Below are positions 41,875-50,117 of a DNA stretch of 64,000 bases, piece after piece. Source of the DNA: Acidimicrobiales bacterium (GTDB lineage Bacteria > Actinomycetota > Acidimicrobiia > Acidimicrobiales > Iamiaceae); the NCBI GenBank assembly GCA_030447445.1, contig JAUJOW010000009.1, positions 1-64,000 of the forward strand, given 5' to 3'. Positions within the stretch are counted from its first letter, which is position 1, and every line of letters starts with the position of its first letter. A program made the position numbers and the translations under genes. A model generated the notes under the pieces. That model did not search any database. It had not been told where the DNA came from and saw only the letters and a program-made list of their open reading frames with translations.

Positions 41875-42489
41875 GTGGCCGGCGGAGCAGGTGCGGAGAT
41901 GGTGGCCGAGGCGGCCGAGGCACTCCTCGCCGGCGGGGTGGTCGTCGTCCCCACCGACACCGTCTACGGCGTGGCCGCGCTGCCGAGCGTGCCCGGGGCC
42001 ACCGATCGGCTCTTCGAGCTGAAAGCTCGCGACCGAACCCAGCCCCTGGCCGTGCTCGTCGCCGACACCGCTCAGGCCCGCTCCCTCGTGGCGCCGCCCT
42101 CGGAGATCGTGGAGCGGTGGATGACCCGTTGCTGGCCCGGCCCCTTGACCCTCGTGCTGCCTCGGGCCCCCGGTGAGGCTCGGAACCTCGAGCTGGGTGG
42201 CGATCCCGCCACTGTCGGCGTGCGCTGCCCGGCCCACAACCTCGTCCGCCGGCTGGCCGCCATGGTGGGACCGGTGGCCACCACCAGCGCCAACCGACAC
42301 GGCGAGGCCACCCCACCGACGGCGGCCGGGGCGGCGGCGGCGCTGGCCGGGACGATCGACGTGGTGGTCGACGGGGGACCCTGTGCCGGGGTGCCGTCGA
42401 CGGTGGTCGACGCCACCGGTTCCCGGTGGCACATACGCCGGGAGGGCGCCATCGGCCGTCGGGCTCTGGCCGCCGCCGGCCGCCCGTGA
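41875..42489 (+). CDS. tsaC: L-threonylcarbamoyladenylate synthase (Sua5/YrdC/TsaC)
   Basis: A 204-residue YrdC-domain enzyme making threonylcarbamoyl-AMP for tRNA t6A37 modification. VVVPTDTVYGVAALPS, the nucleotide-binding KARDRTQPLAVLV, TRCWPGPLTLVLPR, the TSANRHGE motif and STVVDATG are all present. No C-terminal Sua5 domain follows, so it is the short form. The leaderless GTG at 41875 fits the -10 spacing. The prfA-prmC-tsaC order is common in actinobacteria, here separated by the flavoprotein gene. Confidence 0.94.
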   Translation: MAGGAGAEMVAEAAEALLAGGVVVVPTDTVYGVAALPSVPGATDRLFELKARDRTQPLAVLVADTAQARSLVAPPSEIVERWMTRCWPGPLTLVLPRAPGEARNLELGGDPATVGVRCPAHNLVRRLAAMVGPVATTSANRHGEATPPTAAGAAAALAGTIDVVVDGGPCAGVPSTVVDATGSRWHIRREGAIGRRALAAAGRP

Positions 42490-42595
42490 GCGTTCCCGGC
42501 CGCGGGAGCCGGTTGGCGTCGGCCATCCGCGCATGGTGGCCTGGGCGGGAGGGGCCGCCCGGCCCCCTCCGCTGATCCGAGGACGTCGCCCTCCC

Positions 42596-42772
42596 ATGAC
42601 CGCAGTTCGCTTCGGAGCCGCGCTCATCGTCCTCGGCGCCGCCCTCATCGCCGCGGGGGCGCTCCACTGGAGCAACGACGACCTGCTCCACATCGGCGGT
42701 GTCGGCTCCATCGTCTTCGGCGCCGTGGGCGTGTGCATCGCCACCGAGACCCGGGACAACGGCCGCCGCTGA
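42596..42772 (+). CDS. Small membrane protein (two transmembrane segments)
   Basis: A 58-residue hydrophobic protein starting MTAVRFGAALIVLGAALIAA, with a loop HWSNDDLLHIGG and a second helix VGSIVFGAVGVCIATE. No family recognised. There is a plausible ATG at 42596 but no good Shine-Dalgarno. It could be a real small membrane peptide or an open stretch between tsaC and hsp20. Confidence 0.4.
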   Translation: MTAVRFGAALIVLGAALIAAGALHWSNDDLLHIGGVGSIVFGAVGVCIATETRDNGRR

Positions 42773-42848
42773 ACCTGTCGCGGAGTCATGGAGGTAGTCG
42801 GCGTGGGGTAGGACGGGCTGGTCACCCGACCGCCGAAGGGAGTGACCA

Positions 42849-43223
42849 GTGAGCGAGCTCGAGCCGTCAGTGGGTGATTGCCACGTCCCGGTGAACATGT
42901 GGGAGACGGGGGGCTCGCTCGTGGTCGTCGCTCCCATGCCGGGGGTCATGGCCGAGGACGTGCAGGTCGCCCTCGAGGGCGGAACGCTCACGCTGCGGGC
43001 CGCGGAGCGCAGTCGAGCCCAGAAGCGGGACTACCACCTCCATGAGTGGGGCTACGGGCCCTACGAGCGCACCCTCGAGCTGCCCGAGGGGTTCCGGGGT
43101 TCGGTCGCCGCCACCCTGGGCAACGGCCAGCTCGCCGTTCGGGTGGGCAAGAGCGGCACCGGCGAGGACCAGCAGAGCCAGACCGTCGTCCCCTCCACCG
43201 CTGGCACCACCGACAACCTCTGA
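42849..43223 (+). CDS. Hsp20/alpha-crystallin small heat-shock protein
   Basis: A 124-residue small heat-shock protein that holds unfolded proteins. The alpha-crystallin domain spans ~18-105: SLVVVAPMPGVMAEDVQVALEGGTLTLRA, YHLHEWGYGPYERTLELPEGF and the terminal strand ATLGNGQLAVRVGK. The usual GVLxxxIPK-like tail is replaced by a short hydrophilic end. GTG at 42849. The upstream ~75 bp contains no obvious HrcA or HspR palindrome. Confidence 0.85.
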   Translation: MSELEPSVGDCHVPVNMWETGGSLVVVAPMPGVMAEDVQVALEGGTLTLRAAERSRAQKRDYHLHEWGYGPYERTLELPEGFRGSVAATLGNGQLAVRVGKSGTGEDQQSQTVVPSTAGTTDNL

Positions 43224-43329
43224 CGCCCGCTCACCGTGCACGTCCACCGACCCCACTCACCGCCCTAGGCGCGACCGCATTCGACGGACCCCTTGACACA
43301 ACTCCGGGAACCGGATGCCACGGCACGGT

Positions 43330-43350
43330 CAGTCTGGTCACGTCAGACTG
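43330..43350 (-). terminator. Hairpin spanning the thiolase stop codon
   Basis: CAGTCTG-GTCACGT-CAGACTG is a perfect 7-bp stem with a 7-nt loop that includes the thiolase TGA on the minus strand. No T-tract follows, so it could be a weak terminator or an mRNA-stability hairpin. Confidence 0.4.
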
Positions 43351-44831
43351 AGGGTGCCGTCGGGTCGGAGGTGGCCGGGCCGGCCGATCACCTCGGTGCG
43401 CTCGGTGGCATCGAGCACGTCGGGCTCGTCGTTGGTCCCCCAGGCCCGCCGCCCGTCGGGCAGGCGCAAGGCGTAGAACCCGTGTTCGGCGGCGCCGGCG
43501 CGGTCGTGCATGACCGTGGCCCCCTCCACCGTCACCGGGCCGTCCCACTCCTCGCACAGCTCGACCCAGCCGGCGGCGTCCACCTCGGCCTGGGGGGCGG
43601 CGTGGCGGAACGATCCCGCCGGGGGAGGCGACGTCGAGTACACGCCGAAGGCGTGCTTGGTGAGGAACCCACCGTTGGCGGTGCAGAGCCCGACGGCGCC
43701 GGCATCGGCCCGCAACACGGCGACCATGGTGGCGATGGCGTGCATCACGTAGTCGTTCCACGGGCCCCCGGCGAAGCTGAGCCCGCCGGTGACCGTCAGT
43801 GGGCGGTCGAGGCCGAGGCCCAGCTCGGCGGCGGCGACCTGCACCGCCGACGGGAAGCACGAGTAAAGGTCGATGTGGGCGACGTCGTCGACGCCCACCC
43901 CGGCGAGGGCCAGCGCCCTCGCCCCGGCCACGGCGATGGCCGGGGAGGCGCACAGGCTCGGGCGGTTGGACACGAATGGCGTGTCCCTGGCGTCGGTGCC
44001 CGCCCACGGGAACACCCAGCGGTCGCTCGGCACGCCCAGCGCCCGGGCCCGCCCGACCGAGCACATGATCACCGCGGCGCCCTGCTCCACGTTGTTGTTC
44101 GAGTTCATCAGCTTCGGGTACGGGAACCCGATCATGCGGTTGTCGGGGCCGACCTCCCGCAGCTCCTCGGCGGTGTAGCGACGTTGGATCCAGGCGTGAG
44201 GGTTGGCGGCGGCCACCGCGCTGAACCCGGCCCACAGCTCGGACAGGTGGACGAGGTGGTCGGCCGGTGTCCGCCCCGCCGCCGCCCGCAGCGCGCTCTC
44301 GAAGATGGGGTAGTGCTGCACGGGCATCATGAGGCCCCGGGCCGTCTCCCCAGGGTGGAACATCGGGGTGTCGTCACCCAGGGTGACGGTGGGGACGAGG
44401 TGGTCGGGCTGGACGCTCCAGTCGGGACGCTCCCCGACAGCCCGCAGGGCCATCCGCGTGCGCCAGGCCTCGGCCCCGCACAGCAGCGCCAGGTCGGTCT
44501 GCCCGGCGGCGATGTCGAGCGCCACCCGGTTCACCAGCGCCTGCGGGTAGTTGCCGCCGGCCACGGTGTGCAGCGTTCGCCGGGGGGAGGCGCCGAGGCG
44601 CGACGCCACCAGTGCCGCCGGGTCCCGGTAGCGCCACGACAACACGTTGACCACGCCAACCGTGTCGGCCTGGCCGAGCACATCGGTGCTGGCGCCGCTG
44701 TCCTTCCCGGCCCGGCGGAGGGCCTCGGCCATGAGGTCCACGGGCTCGAGCGGATCCTCACCCCGGTCGACGCGCTGGTTCACCTGGCCGCCGCCGACGA
44801 GCACGGGGCGGCGGGGGTCGAGCGCCGTCAT
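43338..44831 (-). CDS. Thiolase-like acetyl-CoA acetyltransferase family protein
   Basis: A 497-residue thiolase-superfamily protein of the SCP-x/acetyl-CoA acetyltransferase-like type common in actinobacteria. The N-terminus is PRRPVLVGGGQVNQR, with TLHTVAGGNYPQALVNRVA in the position of the nucleophile segment (no clear cysteine there) and ALLCGAEAWRTRMAL nearby. C-terminal hallmarks are HIDLYSCFPSAVQ, TGGLSFAGGPWNDYVMHA and GLCTANGGFLTKHAFGVYST, with His and Cys-like residues typical of the family. It may cleave or form a beta-ketoacyl-CoA; the substrate is unknown. It is divergent from the phosphatase gene. Confidence 0.8.
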   Translation of the reverse strand: MTALDPRRPVLVGGGQVNQRVDRGEDPLEPVDLMAEALRRAGKDSGASTDVLGQADTVGVVNVLSWRYRDPAALVASRLGASPRRTLHTVAGGNYPQALVNRVALDIAAGQTDLALLCGAEAWRTRMALRAVGERPDWSVQPDHLVPTVTLGDDTPMFHPGETARGLMMPVQHYPIFESALRAAAGRTPADHLVHLSELWAGFSAVAAANPHAWIQRRYTAEELREVGPDNRMIGFPYPKLMNSNNNVEQGAAVIMCSVGRARALGVPSDRWVFPWAGTDARDTPFVSNRPSLCASPAIAVAGARALALAGVGVDDVAHIDLYSCFPSAVQVAAAELGLGLDRPLTVTGGLSFAGGPWNDYVMHAIATMVAVLRADAGAVGLCTANGGFLTKHAFGVYSTSPPPAGSFRHAAPQAEVDAAGWVELCEEWDGPVTVEGATVMHDRAGAAEHGFYALRLPDGRRAWGTNDEPDVLDATERTEVIGRPGHLRPDGTLSLT

Positions 44832-44856
44832 GGACGGCCAAGCTAGGGGTCGCCGT

Positions 44857-44862
44857 TACAAT
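44857..44862 (+). promoter_or_regulatory. -10 element TACAAT upstream of the LMW phosphatase
   Basis: TACAAT, close to the TATAAT consensus, ends 7 nt before position 44870, the first codon of the conserved phosphatase sequence. By the rule seen elsewhere in the window, the transcript would start at that codon. Confidence 0.5.
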
Positions 44863-44869
44863 CCGGCCC

Positions 44870-45436
44870 ATCGAGATCCTCTTCCTGTGCACCGGCAACA
44901 TCTGCCGCTCCCCGATGGCCGAGGCTCTCCTTCGCCACCGCATGGAGCAACTGGGCGTGGTGGCCACCGTGTACTCGGCCGGCCTCCTGTACGACGACGC
45001 GCCGCCCTCGGCCGGTGCGGTGGAGGTCCTCGAGCGTCGGGGTGTCGACCTCAGCGCGCACCGCAGCCGCATCATGCGGCCCGACGAGGTGGCCACGGCC
45101 GACCTCGTGCTGGCCATGGCCCGCATGCACCTGCGGGAGGCCGTGGTCATGGTCCCGAGGCGGTTCGGCCACATCTTCACGCTGAAGGAGCTCGTGCGCC
45201 GGGCCGAGCAGGTCGGCCCCCGTGTCGAGGAGTCCTTCGAGGACTGGCTCGCCCGAGTCGGGTTCGGTCGCCGCACGGTGGAGTTCCTCGGCGAGTCACC
45301 CGAGGACGACATCGCCGACCCGATCGGCCAGTCGGTGGCCACCTACGACCGCACCGCCGCCGAGCTCGACGACCTCGTGGCCCGCCTCTGCGCCCTCGTG
45401 TGGAGCCGGGCTGCTCGGGAGGTGCGCCACGCATGA
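44870..45436 (+). CDS. Low-molecular-weight protein-tyrosine phosphatase, apparent ATC start
   Basis: A ~188-residue LMW-PTP that dephosphorylates phosphotyrosine or phosphoarginine-like substrates. The P-loop LFLCTGNICRSPMAEALL has Cys7 and Arg13, and the general-acid DPIGQSVATYDRTAAELD is at the C-terminus. No ATG, GTG or TTG precedes the P-loop in frame; the conserved sequence begins at ATC (44870), which lies 7 nt after a TACAAT box, the typical leaderless spacing. A start at the later ATG (44915) would remove the P-loop. Either AUC initiates or there is a base error. Its stop overlaps a mini-ORF leading to rpiB. Confidence 0.8.
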   Translation: MEILFLCTGNICRSPMAEALLRHRMEQLGVVATVYSAGLLYDDAPPSAGAVEVLERRGVDLSAHRSRIMRPDEVATADLVLAMARMHLREAVVMVPRRFGHIFTLKELVRRAEQVGPRVEESFEDWLARVGFGRRTVEFLGESPEDDIADPIGQSVATYDRTAAELDDLVARLCALVWSRAAREVRHA

Positions 45437-45564
45437 GCGAGCCGGCAGGGCGAGCGAACCAGACAGAACGGGTGGTCTCGCCGCGAAGCGGCGAGCGCTC
45501 ATTGGTGCCACCTCGATCTGACGAGACGGGGCGTGGACTCACAAGGCGGAGGGTGCACCAATGA
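45433..45564 (+). CDS. 43-residue mini-ORF within the SEP-type repeat (phosphatase-rpiB junction)
   Basis: ATG at 45433 overlaps the phosphatase stop as ATGA. The frame reads MSEPAGRANQTERVVSPRSG, and on to TRRRVHQ, and ends by overlapping the next ATG at 45561. It is Arg-rich and low in hydrophobics. At DNA level it resembles the element before rho: a conserved core, a CTCGCCGC-GAA-GCGGCGAG hairpin (45477-45495), then GCTCATTGGTGC (45497-45508) paired to GCACCAATGAGC (45555-45566). The two encoded peptides differ in frame, so the DNA or RNA structure rather than the peptide is conserved. Confidence 0.4.
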   Translation: MSEPAGRANQTERVVSPRSGERSLVPPRSDETGRGLTRRRVHQ

Positions 45565-45605
45565 GCGAGCCGCAGGCGAGCGAAGCAGACGGTGTGCGCC
45601 GGTGA
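45561..45605 (+). other. 14-residue mini-[17 protein letters not shown] before rpiB
   Basis: ATG at 45561 overlaps the stop of the 43-residue frame, and its TGA overlaps the rpiB GTG at 45602 as GTGA. Its first 30 nt repeat the SEP core (25 of 27 bases match the copy before rho). Its ATG lies in the right arm of the 12-bp inverted repeat. Confidence 0.4.
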
Positions 45606-46072
45606 GGGTGGCCATCGGGGGCGACCACGCCGGCTTCGCGCTCAAGAGCCACCTCGTGGGGGTGCTGGCCGGCCTGGCCCACGACGTGATCGACCTCGGC
45701 ACCGACAGCGAGGAGCCCGTCGACTACCCCAGGTACTGCGCCGCCGTGGGCCGAGCCGTGGTGGGCGGCCACGCCGACCGGGGCATCGTGCTCGGCGGCA
45801 GCGGGCAGGGGGAGCAGCTGTCCGCCAACAAGGTGCGGGGCGTGCGGGCGGCCCTGTGCAACGACCTCTACACCGCCCGCCTGTCCCGAGCCCACAACGA
45901 CGCCAACGTGTTGTCGATGGGCGGGCGGGTCGTCGGCGCCGGCCTCGCCACCGAGATCGTCGAGCTGTGGCTCAGCACCGACTTCGACGGTGGCCGCCAC
46001 CAGCGCCGTCTCGACCAGATCGCCGAGCTGGAGTCGCGCTTCGGCGAGAGCCCGGAAGGAAGTGCACGCTGA
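45602..46072 (+). CDS. rpiB: Ribose-5-phosphate isomerase B
   Basis: A 156-residue RpiB that interconverts ribulose-5-phosphate and ribose-5-phosphate. It begins [18 protein letters not shown], with [34 protein letters not shown] and [16 protein letters not shown]. The enterobacterial active-site cysteine is absent (GGSGQGE); actinobacterial RpiB enzymes use an acidic residue there instead, so this is normal. The GTG start is reached through two overlapping mini-ORFs. glyA follows with a one-base TGATG overlap. Confidence 0.94.
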   Translation: MRVAIGGDHAGFALKSHLVGVLAGLAHDVIDLGTDSEEPVDYPRYCAAVGRAVVGGHADRGIVLGGSGQGEQLSANKVRGVRAALCNDLYTARLSRAHNDANVLSMGGRVVGAGLATEIVELWLSTDFDGGRHQRRLDQIAELESRFGESPEGSAR

Positions 46073-47325
46073 TGACCACCTGGCCGACGGAGCGGGACCA
46101 CGAGGTCTTCGCCATCATCGACGCAGAACGGGACCGGCAGAACACGACCCTCCAGCTCATCGCCTCGGAGAACTTCGCCTCGCCGGCCGTGCTCGAGGCC
46201 ACCGGGTCGGTCCTCACCAACAAGTACAGCGAGGGCTACCCGGGCCGGCGCTACTACGGGGGCAACGAGGTCATCGACCAGGCCGAGGAGCTGGCCCGCC
46301 AGCGGGCCTGCGCCCTGTTCGGCGCCGAGCACGCCAACGTGCAACCCCACTCCGGCGCCCAGGCCAACATGGCCGCCTACCTCGGCCTGCTCGACCCCGG
46401 CGACACGATCCTGGCGCTGCGCCTCGACCAGGGCGGGCACCTGACCCACGGCTCACCGGTCAGCGCCAGCAGCACCTTCTACCGGTTCGTCCACTACGGG
46501 GTGACCCCGTCCGACGAGCGGATCGACTTCGACCAGGTCCGCGACCTCGCCGCCGAGCACCGACCCAGGATGATCGTGGCCGGGGCCACCGCCTACCCCC
46601 GGGTGCTGGCCCCCGAACCGTTCCGCGTCATCGCCGACGAGGTCGGCGCCCTGTTCATGTTCGACGCCGCCCACGTGGCCGGCCTCGTCGCCGGCGGCGC
46701 CCACCCCAACCCGGTGCCCCACGCCGACGTCGTCACCCTCACCACCCACAAGACCCTCCGAGGGCCACGGGGCGGCTGCATCCTGTCCCGGGCCGAGCAC
46801 GCCGCCGCCATCGACAAGGCCGTGTTCCCGGGGTCACAGGGCGGCCCGCTCGACCACGTGGTCGCCGCCAAGGCGGTGGCCTTCGGGGAGGCGGCCCGGG
46901 CCGAGTTCGCCGACTACGCCGCCCAGGTCGTCGCCAACGCCGCCGCCCTGGCCGAGGCCCTCGTCGGTCACGGCCTCCGGCTCGTGTCGGGCGGCACCGA
47001 CAACCACCTCATGCTGGTCGACCTGCGCCCGCTCGACCCGGACCTCTCGGGGAAGAAGGCCCGCCTCGCGCTCGACCGGGCCGGCATCAGCCTCAACGAG
47101 AACACGGTGCCCGGCGATCCCCGTCCGCCGTACATCACGAGCGGGCTGCGCATCGGCACGCCGGCGGTGACCACCCAGGGCATGCGGGAGCGCGAGATGC
47201 GCGAGATCGCCTTCCAGATCCACCGGGTGCTCACGAGCATCGGCGACGACGCCGAGCTGGCCGCCGCCCGCGACGACGTCGTCACGCTCTGCTCCAAGTT
47301 CGCGCCGTACGCTGCTGGGGCGTGA
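46072..47325 (+). CDS. glyA: Serine hydroxymethyltransferase
   Basis: A 417-residue PLP enzyme (fold type I) interconverting serine and glycine with tetrahydrofolate. It has [62 protein letters not shown] and the PLP-lysine segment [19 protein letters not shown] (Lys about 227). The C-terminal [16 protein letters not shown] is conserved. The rpiB TGA and the glyA ATG share one base (TGATG). A 14-residue mini-ORF bridges to wecA. The one-carbon units produced feed purine and methionine synthesis. Confidence 0.96.
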   Translation: MTTWPTERDHEVFAIIDAERDRQNTTLQLIASENFASPAVLEATGSVLTNKYSEGYPGRRYYGGNEVIDQAEELARQRACALFGAEHANVQPHSGAQANMAAYLGLLDPGDTILALRLDQGGHLTHGSPVSASSTFYRFVHYGVTPSDERIDFDQVRDLAAEHRPRMIVAGATAYPRVLAPEPFRVIADEVGALFMFDAAHVAGLVAGGAHPNPVPHADVVTLTTHKTLRGPRGGCILSRAEHAAAIDKAVFPGSQGGPLDHVVAAKAVAFGEAARAEFADYAAQVVANAAALAEALVGHGLRLVSGGTDNHLMLVDLRPLDPDLSGKKARLALDRAGISLNENTVPGDPRPPYITSGLRIGTPAVTTQGMREREMREIAFQIHRVLTSIGDDAELAAARDDVVTLCSKFAPYAAGA

Positions 47326-47366
47326 CGCCTCTGACGCCTCTGACGCCGCTGCCGACGAGCGCCTGA
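47322..47366 (+). other. 14-residue mini-[17 protein letters not shown] bridging glyA and wecA
   Basis: GTG at 47322 overlaps the glyA stop (GTGA). The frame is made of three near-copies of the 9-bp unit CTGACGCCT and ends TGATG, sharing one base with the wecA ATG. No Shine-Dalgarno is needed if ribosomes reinitiate stepwise. Confidence 0.4.
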
Positions 47367-48484
47367 TGCCGTCGGTCAGCGAGTACGCCACCGTCTTCGG
47401 CGTCGCCTTCGCCGTCACCCTCGTGTGCACGCCGGTGGCCGGTCGGCTGGCCCGGCGGGCCGGGATCTTCGCTCACCCCGACGAGCGCCGGGTGCACGAG
47501 GTGGCCACGCCCTACCTGGGTGGTGTGGCCATGTTCGTGGGCCTCGCCGTGGCCATGATCGTGGCGTGGCGGGTGCCGGGCTTCCAGGCCGTGTTCGACG
47601 GGTCGTCCATCCCCGTCGCCGTCGTCGTCGGCGCCCTGCTCATCTGCGCGTTGGGCACCGCCGACGACGTGCGCCCGGTGTCGGCCCCGGCCAGGACGGC
47701 GGGCATGGTCCTGGCCGCCAGCCTCACCTACGTGCTCGGCGTGTCCATGCTGTTCTTCCGCATCCCCTTCGCCGGCATCGTCGTCCTCAGCTCCGACCTG
47801 GCCCCGTTGATCACCGTGCTCTGGGTGATCGGCATGGCCAACGCCGTGAACCTCATCGACGGGCTCGACGGCCTGGCCGCCGGCATCGTGGCCATCGCCG
47901 CCGGCGCCTTCTTCCTCTACGGCCACCGCCTGGCCGAGGTGGGCGTGCTGCGCCCCGAGAACCCGAGCCCGCTGCTGGCCGTGATCGTCGTCGGCATCTG
48001 CCTCGGCTTCCTGCCCTTCAACTTCCACCCCGCCCGGGTGTTCATGGGCGACGGCGGCGCCCTCATGCTCGGCCTGCTGATGGCTTCGTCGACGATGCTC
48101 GTCGGCGGCCAGACCGACGACCCCTTCTCGGGGCAGGTGTTCTTCTTCTACCTGCCGGTGGTCATCCCGTTCTTCGTGATGGGCGTGCCCATCTTCGACA
48201 CCGCGTTCGCCATCGTGCGCCGGGCTCGCAAGCGCATCGGCCCGGCCGTCGCCGACAAGGACCACCTCCACCACCGCCTGATGCGCCTCGGTCACGGGCA
48301 CCGTCGCAGCGTGGTGATCCTGTGGGTCTGGACGGCGCTCCTGTCGGGCTTCGTCCTGTACCCCGTGTACACCCGCAAGGGCGACGCCTTCGTGCCCATC
48401 GGGGTGGCCGCCCTCGGGCTCGTGCTCTACACCTACTTCCACCCCGGCGTCCGCCGGGCCCGGGGAGCCGACGCCGACCTGTGA
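47366..48484 (+). CDS. wecA: Undecaprenyl-phosphate GlcNAc-1-phosphate transferase family (WecA/TagO-like)
   Basis: A 372-residue polytopic (about 10-11 helix) PNPT-family enzyme that loads a sugar-1-phosphate onto undecaprenyl phosphate, starting cell-wall glycopolymer synthesis. The metal-binding motif GTADDVR, NLIDGLDGLAAGI, the MGDGGALMLGL segment and the cytoplasmic HLHHRLMRLGHGHR loop are all present. The arrangement before the atp operon is typical of actinobacteria (the rfe gene). Substrate specificity (GlcNAc or MurNAc) cannot be stated but WecA-like is likely. Confidence 0.9.
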   Translation: MPSVSEYATVFGVAFAVTLVCTPVAGRLARRAGIFAHPDERRVHEVATPYLGGVAMFVGLAVAMIVAWRVPGFQAVFDGSSIPVAVVVGALLICALGTADDVRPVSAPARTAGMVLAASLTYVLGVSMLFFRIPFAGIVVLSSDLAPLITVLWVIGMANAVNLIDGLDGLAAGIVAIAAGAFFLYGHRLAEVGVLRPENPSPLLAVIVVGICLGFLPFNFHPARVFMGDGGALMLGLLMASSTMLVGGQTDDPFSGQVFFFYLPVVIPFFVMGVPIFDTAFAIVRRARKRIGPAVADKDHLHHRLMRLGHGHRRSVVILWVWTALLSGFVLYPVYTRKGDAFVPIGVAALGLVLYTYFHPGVRRARGADADL

Positions 48485-48509
48485 CTCCTCCCCACGGTGG
48501 TGCTGGAGG

Positions 48510-49910
48510 TCAGGCGTAGGTCCAGTCGGGTTGCTTGGCCGCCTGGTGCTGGTCCCAGGTGACGGTCCCGTCGGCCAGGGCGACGATCTTGGGGACCAGG
48601 ATCGGCCTGGGTTCGTCGATCGAGCAGCGGCCCTCGAGGTGGAGCGCGAACTCCTCGGGGAAGCGCTGGAGCAGGCTGGAGACGAGGACCTGTTCCTCGG
48701 TGGCCAGGTAGCAACGGGCCTGGTCGGTGACCGACCGCAGGCGGACGCCCATCACCTCGACGTCGTGCTCGGTGCCGGTGCCGGCACCGAGTGCCTCGAG
48801 CACCCGGGTGATCTCGCCGCTGCCGAACTTGCACGCCCGGCACTGGCCGCAGCTCTCGACGTACAGGAACCGGCTCAACGCCCTCGCCACCTCCACGGCG
48901 CAGGCGGTGTCGTCGTAGACCACGAAGCCGGCCGACCCCAACCCGCTGCCGACGGCGGCCAGGTCCTCATAGGAGAGGGGCACGTCGAGCATCGACCCGG
49001 TCAGCACGCCGTTGGCGACCCCGTTGACGACAGCCTGGACCCGACGGCCGGGACGGGGGCCACCGGCCCGGTCGATCAGCTCCCCCACGGTCGTGCCCAG
49101 CTCCACCTCGACCACGAGGGGGTGCTGCACGTCACCGGTGACGGTGGCCACCACCGTGCCCGGTGAGCGGTCGGTCCCGAGGGAGCGGAACCACTCCGGG
49201 CCCCGGGCCAGCACGAGGGGGACGTTGGCCAGCGTCTCGACGTTGTTCACGAGGGTCGGGTTGGCCTGGCCGGGGCCCGCCGTGCCGGAGGGGACGGCCT
49301 CGGTGGCCTCCCACCCGGACTGGATGTCGGTGGCGAACAGGCCGTGCTGGAAGGGCGGGAAGAGGCGGGGGAGCGGCTCACGGCCCTCGATCACCTCGAG
49401 CAGCCCCTTCTCCTCGCCGAAGAGGTACTCGTCGGGCCCGAGGACGAGCGTGACCGGGATCGAACCGAACCAACCGGCCGCCGAGGTCTCCTCGATGGCG
49501 GTCCGCAGGCGGGCCACCTCCGGCTCGAAGCTGGCCTTGGTGGCGACGTAGGCGCCGTCGGCGTCGAGCGCGGCCACGGCGATGGCCAGCCCCTCGAGCA
49601 CCCGGTACGGGTCGTGGCGGAGCAGTGCCCGGTCCTTGAACGTCCCCGGTTCGCCTTCGGCGGCGTTGGCGACGGCGAAGCGGCGACCCGGTCCGGCGTC
49701 CCGGATGCTGGCCCACTTGGTGCCGGTCGGGAAGCCGCCGCCACCACGGCCCCGCAGCCGGCTGAGGGTCAGCTCGCCGATCACCCATCCAGGGCCCCGC
49801 CCCCGGGCCAGGGCGAGCGCCTCGCCACCACCCCGGGCCAGGTGGGCGGCGAGATCGGGCACCGGTTCACCGGCCAGGAGCACCGGGATCCCCTGCTCCT
49901 CCGCAGCCAT
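48510..49910 (-). CDS. NuoF-like NADH dehydrogenase 51-kDa subunit homologue
   Basis: A 466-residue homologue of complex I NuoF/HoxF carrying FMN and one 4Fe-4S cluster. The FMN-binding glycine loop RGRGGGGFPTGTKW is near residues 53-66, NADH-site residues NAAEGEPGTFKDR near 82-94, and the cluster ESCGQCRACKFGSGE near 350. A C-terminal Cys (HLEGRCSIDEP) belongs to the unusual tail. No nuoE or nuoG lies beside it, so it is a lone NADH- or ferredoxin-linked flavoprotein, perhaps a partner for a protein elsewhere. It is divergent from the atp operon. Confidence 0.82.
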   Translation of the reverse strand: MAAEEQGIPVLLAGEPVPDLAAHLARGGGEALALARGRGPGWVIGELTLSRLRGRGGGGFPTGTKWASIRDAGPGRRFAVANAAEGEPGTFKDRALLRHDPYRVLEGLAIAVAALDADGAYVATKASFEPEVARLRTAIEETSAAGWFGSIPVTLVLGPDEYLFGEEKGLLEVIEGREPLPRLFPPFQHGLFATDIQSGWEATEAVPSGTAGPGQANPTLVNNVETLANVPLVLARGPEWFRSLGTDRSPGTVVATVTGDVQHPLVVEVELGTTVGELIDRAGGPRPGRRVQAVVNGVANGVLTGSMLDVPLSYEDLAAVGSGLGSAGFVVYDDTACAVEVARALSRFLYVESCGQCRACKFGSGEITRVLEALGAGTGTEHDVEVMGVRLRSVTDQARCYLATEEQVLVSSLLQRFPEEFALHLEGRCSIDEPRPILVPKIVALADGTVTWDQHQAAKQPDWTYA

Positions 49911-50038
49911 ACGACGCCTTCCTAGCCCACCTCCTTGCCCCGGCGCCCGCCATGGTGGCAGCCTGGCGCCCGCCCGACGCTGCCCGAGCGGGGTGCCGAG
50001 GGACCTCGCTCAAACGTTCGCGTCGTCGCGAGGAAGAT

Positions 50039-50067
50039 TTGCACCCCCCGAAACCTTCTCCTAGATT
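50039..50067 (+). promoter_or_regulatory. Promoter of the ATP synthase operon (TTGCAC-N17-TAGATT)
   Basis: TTGCAC (50039-50044) and TAGATT (50062-50067) with an ideal 17-nt spacer lie 50 bp before the first atp gene at 50118. This would leave a leader of about 45 nt. Confidence 0.5.
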
Positions 50068-50117
50068 GCGCCTCCATTCACAAGCGCTGGTCGAGCCACC
50101 GATCGGCGCCGGCCCCG

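Noticed and set aside
43292-43320. Perfect -35 hexamer TTGACA at 43292 as a promoter
   Set aside because: No credible -10 box lies at 16-19 nt downstream, and no plus-strand gene follows.
45602-46072. RpiB as an inactive enzyme because the active-site Cys is missing
   Set aside because: The GGSGQGE form without Cys is the normal actinobacterial RpiB type, which uses an acidic residue.
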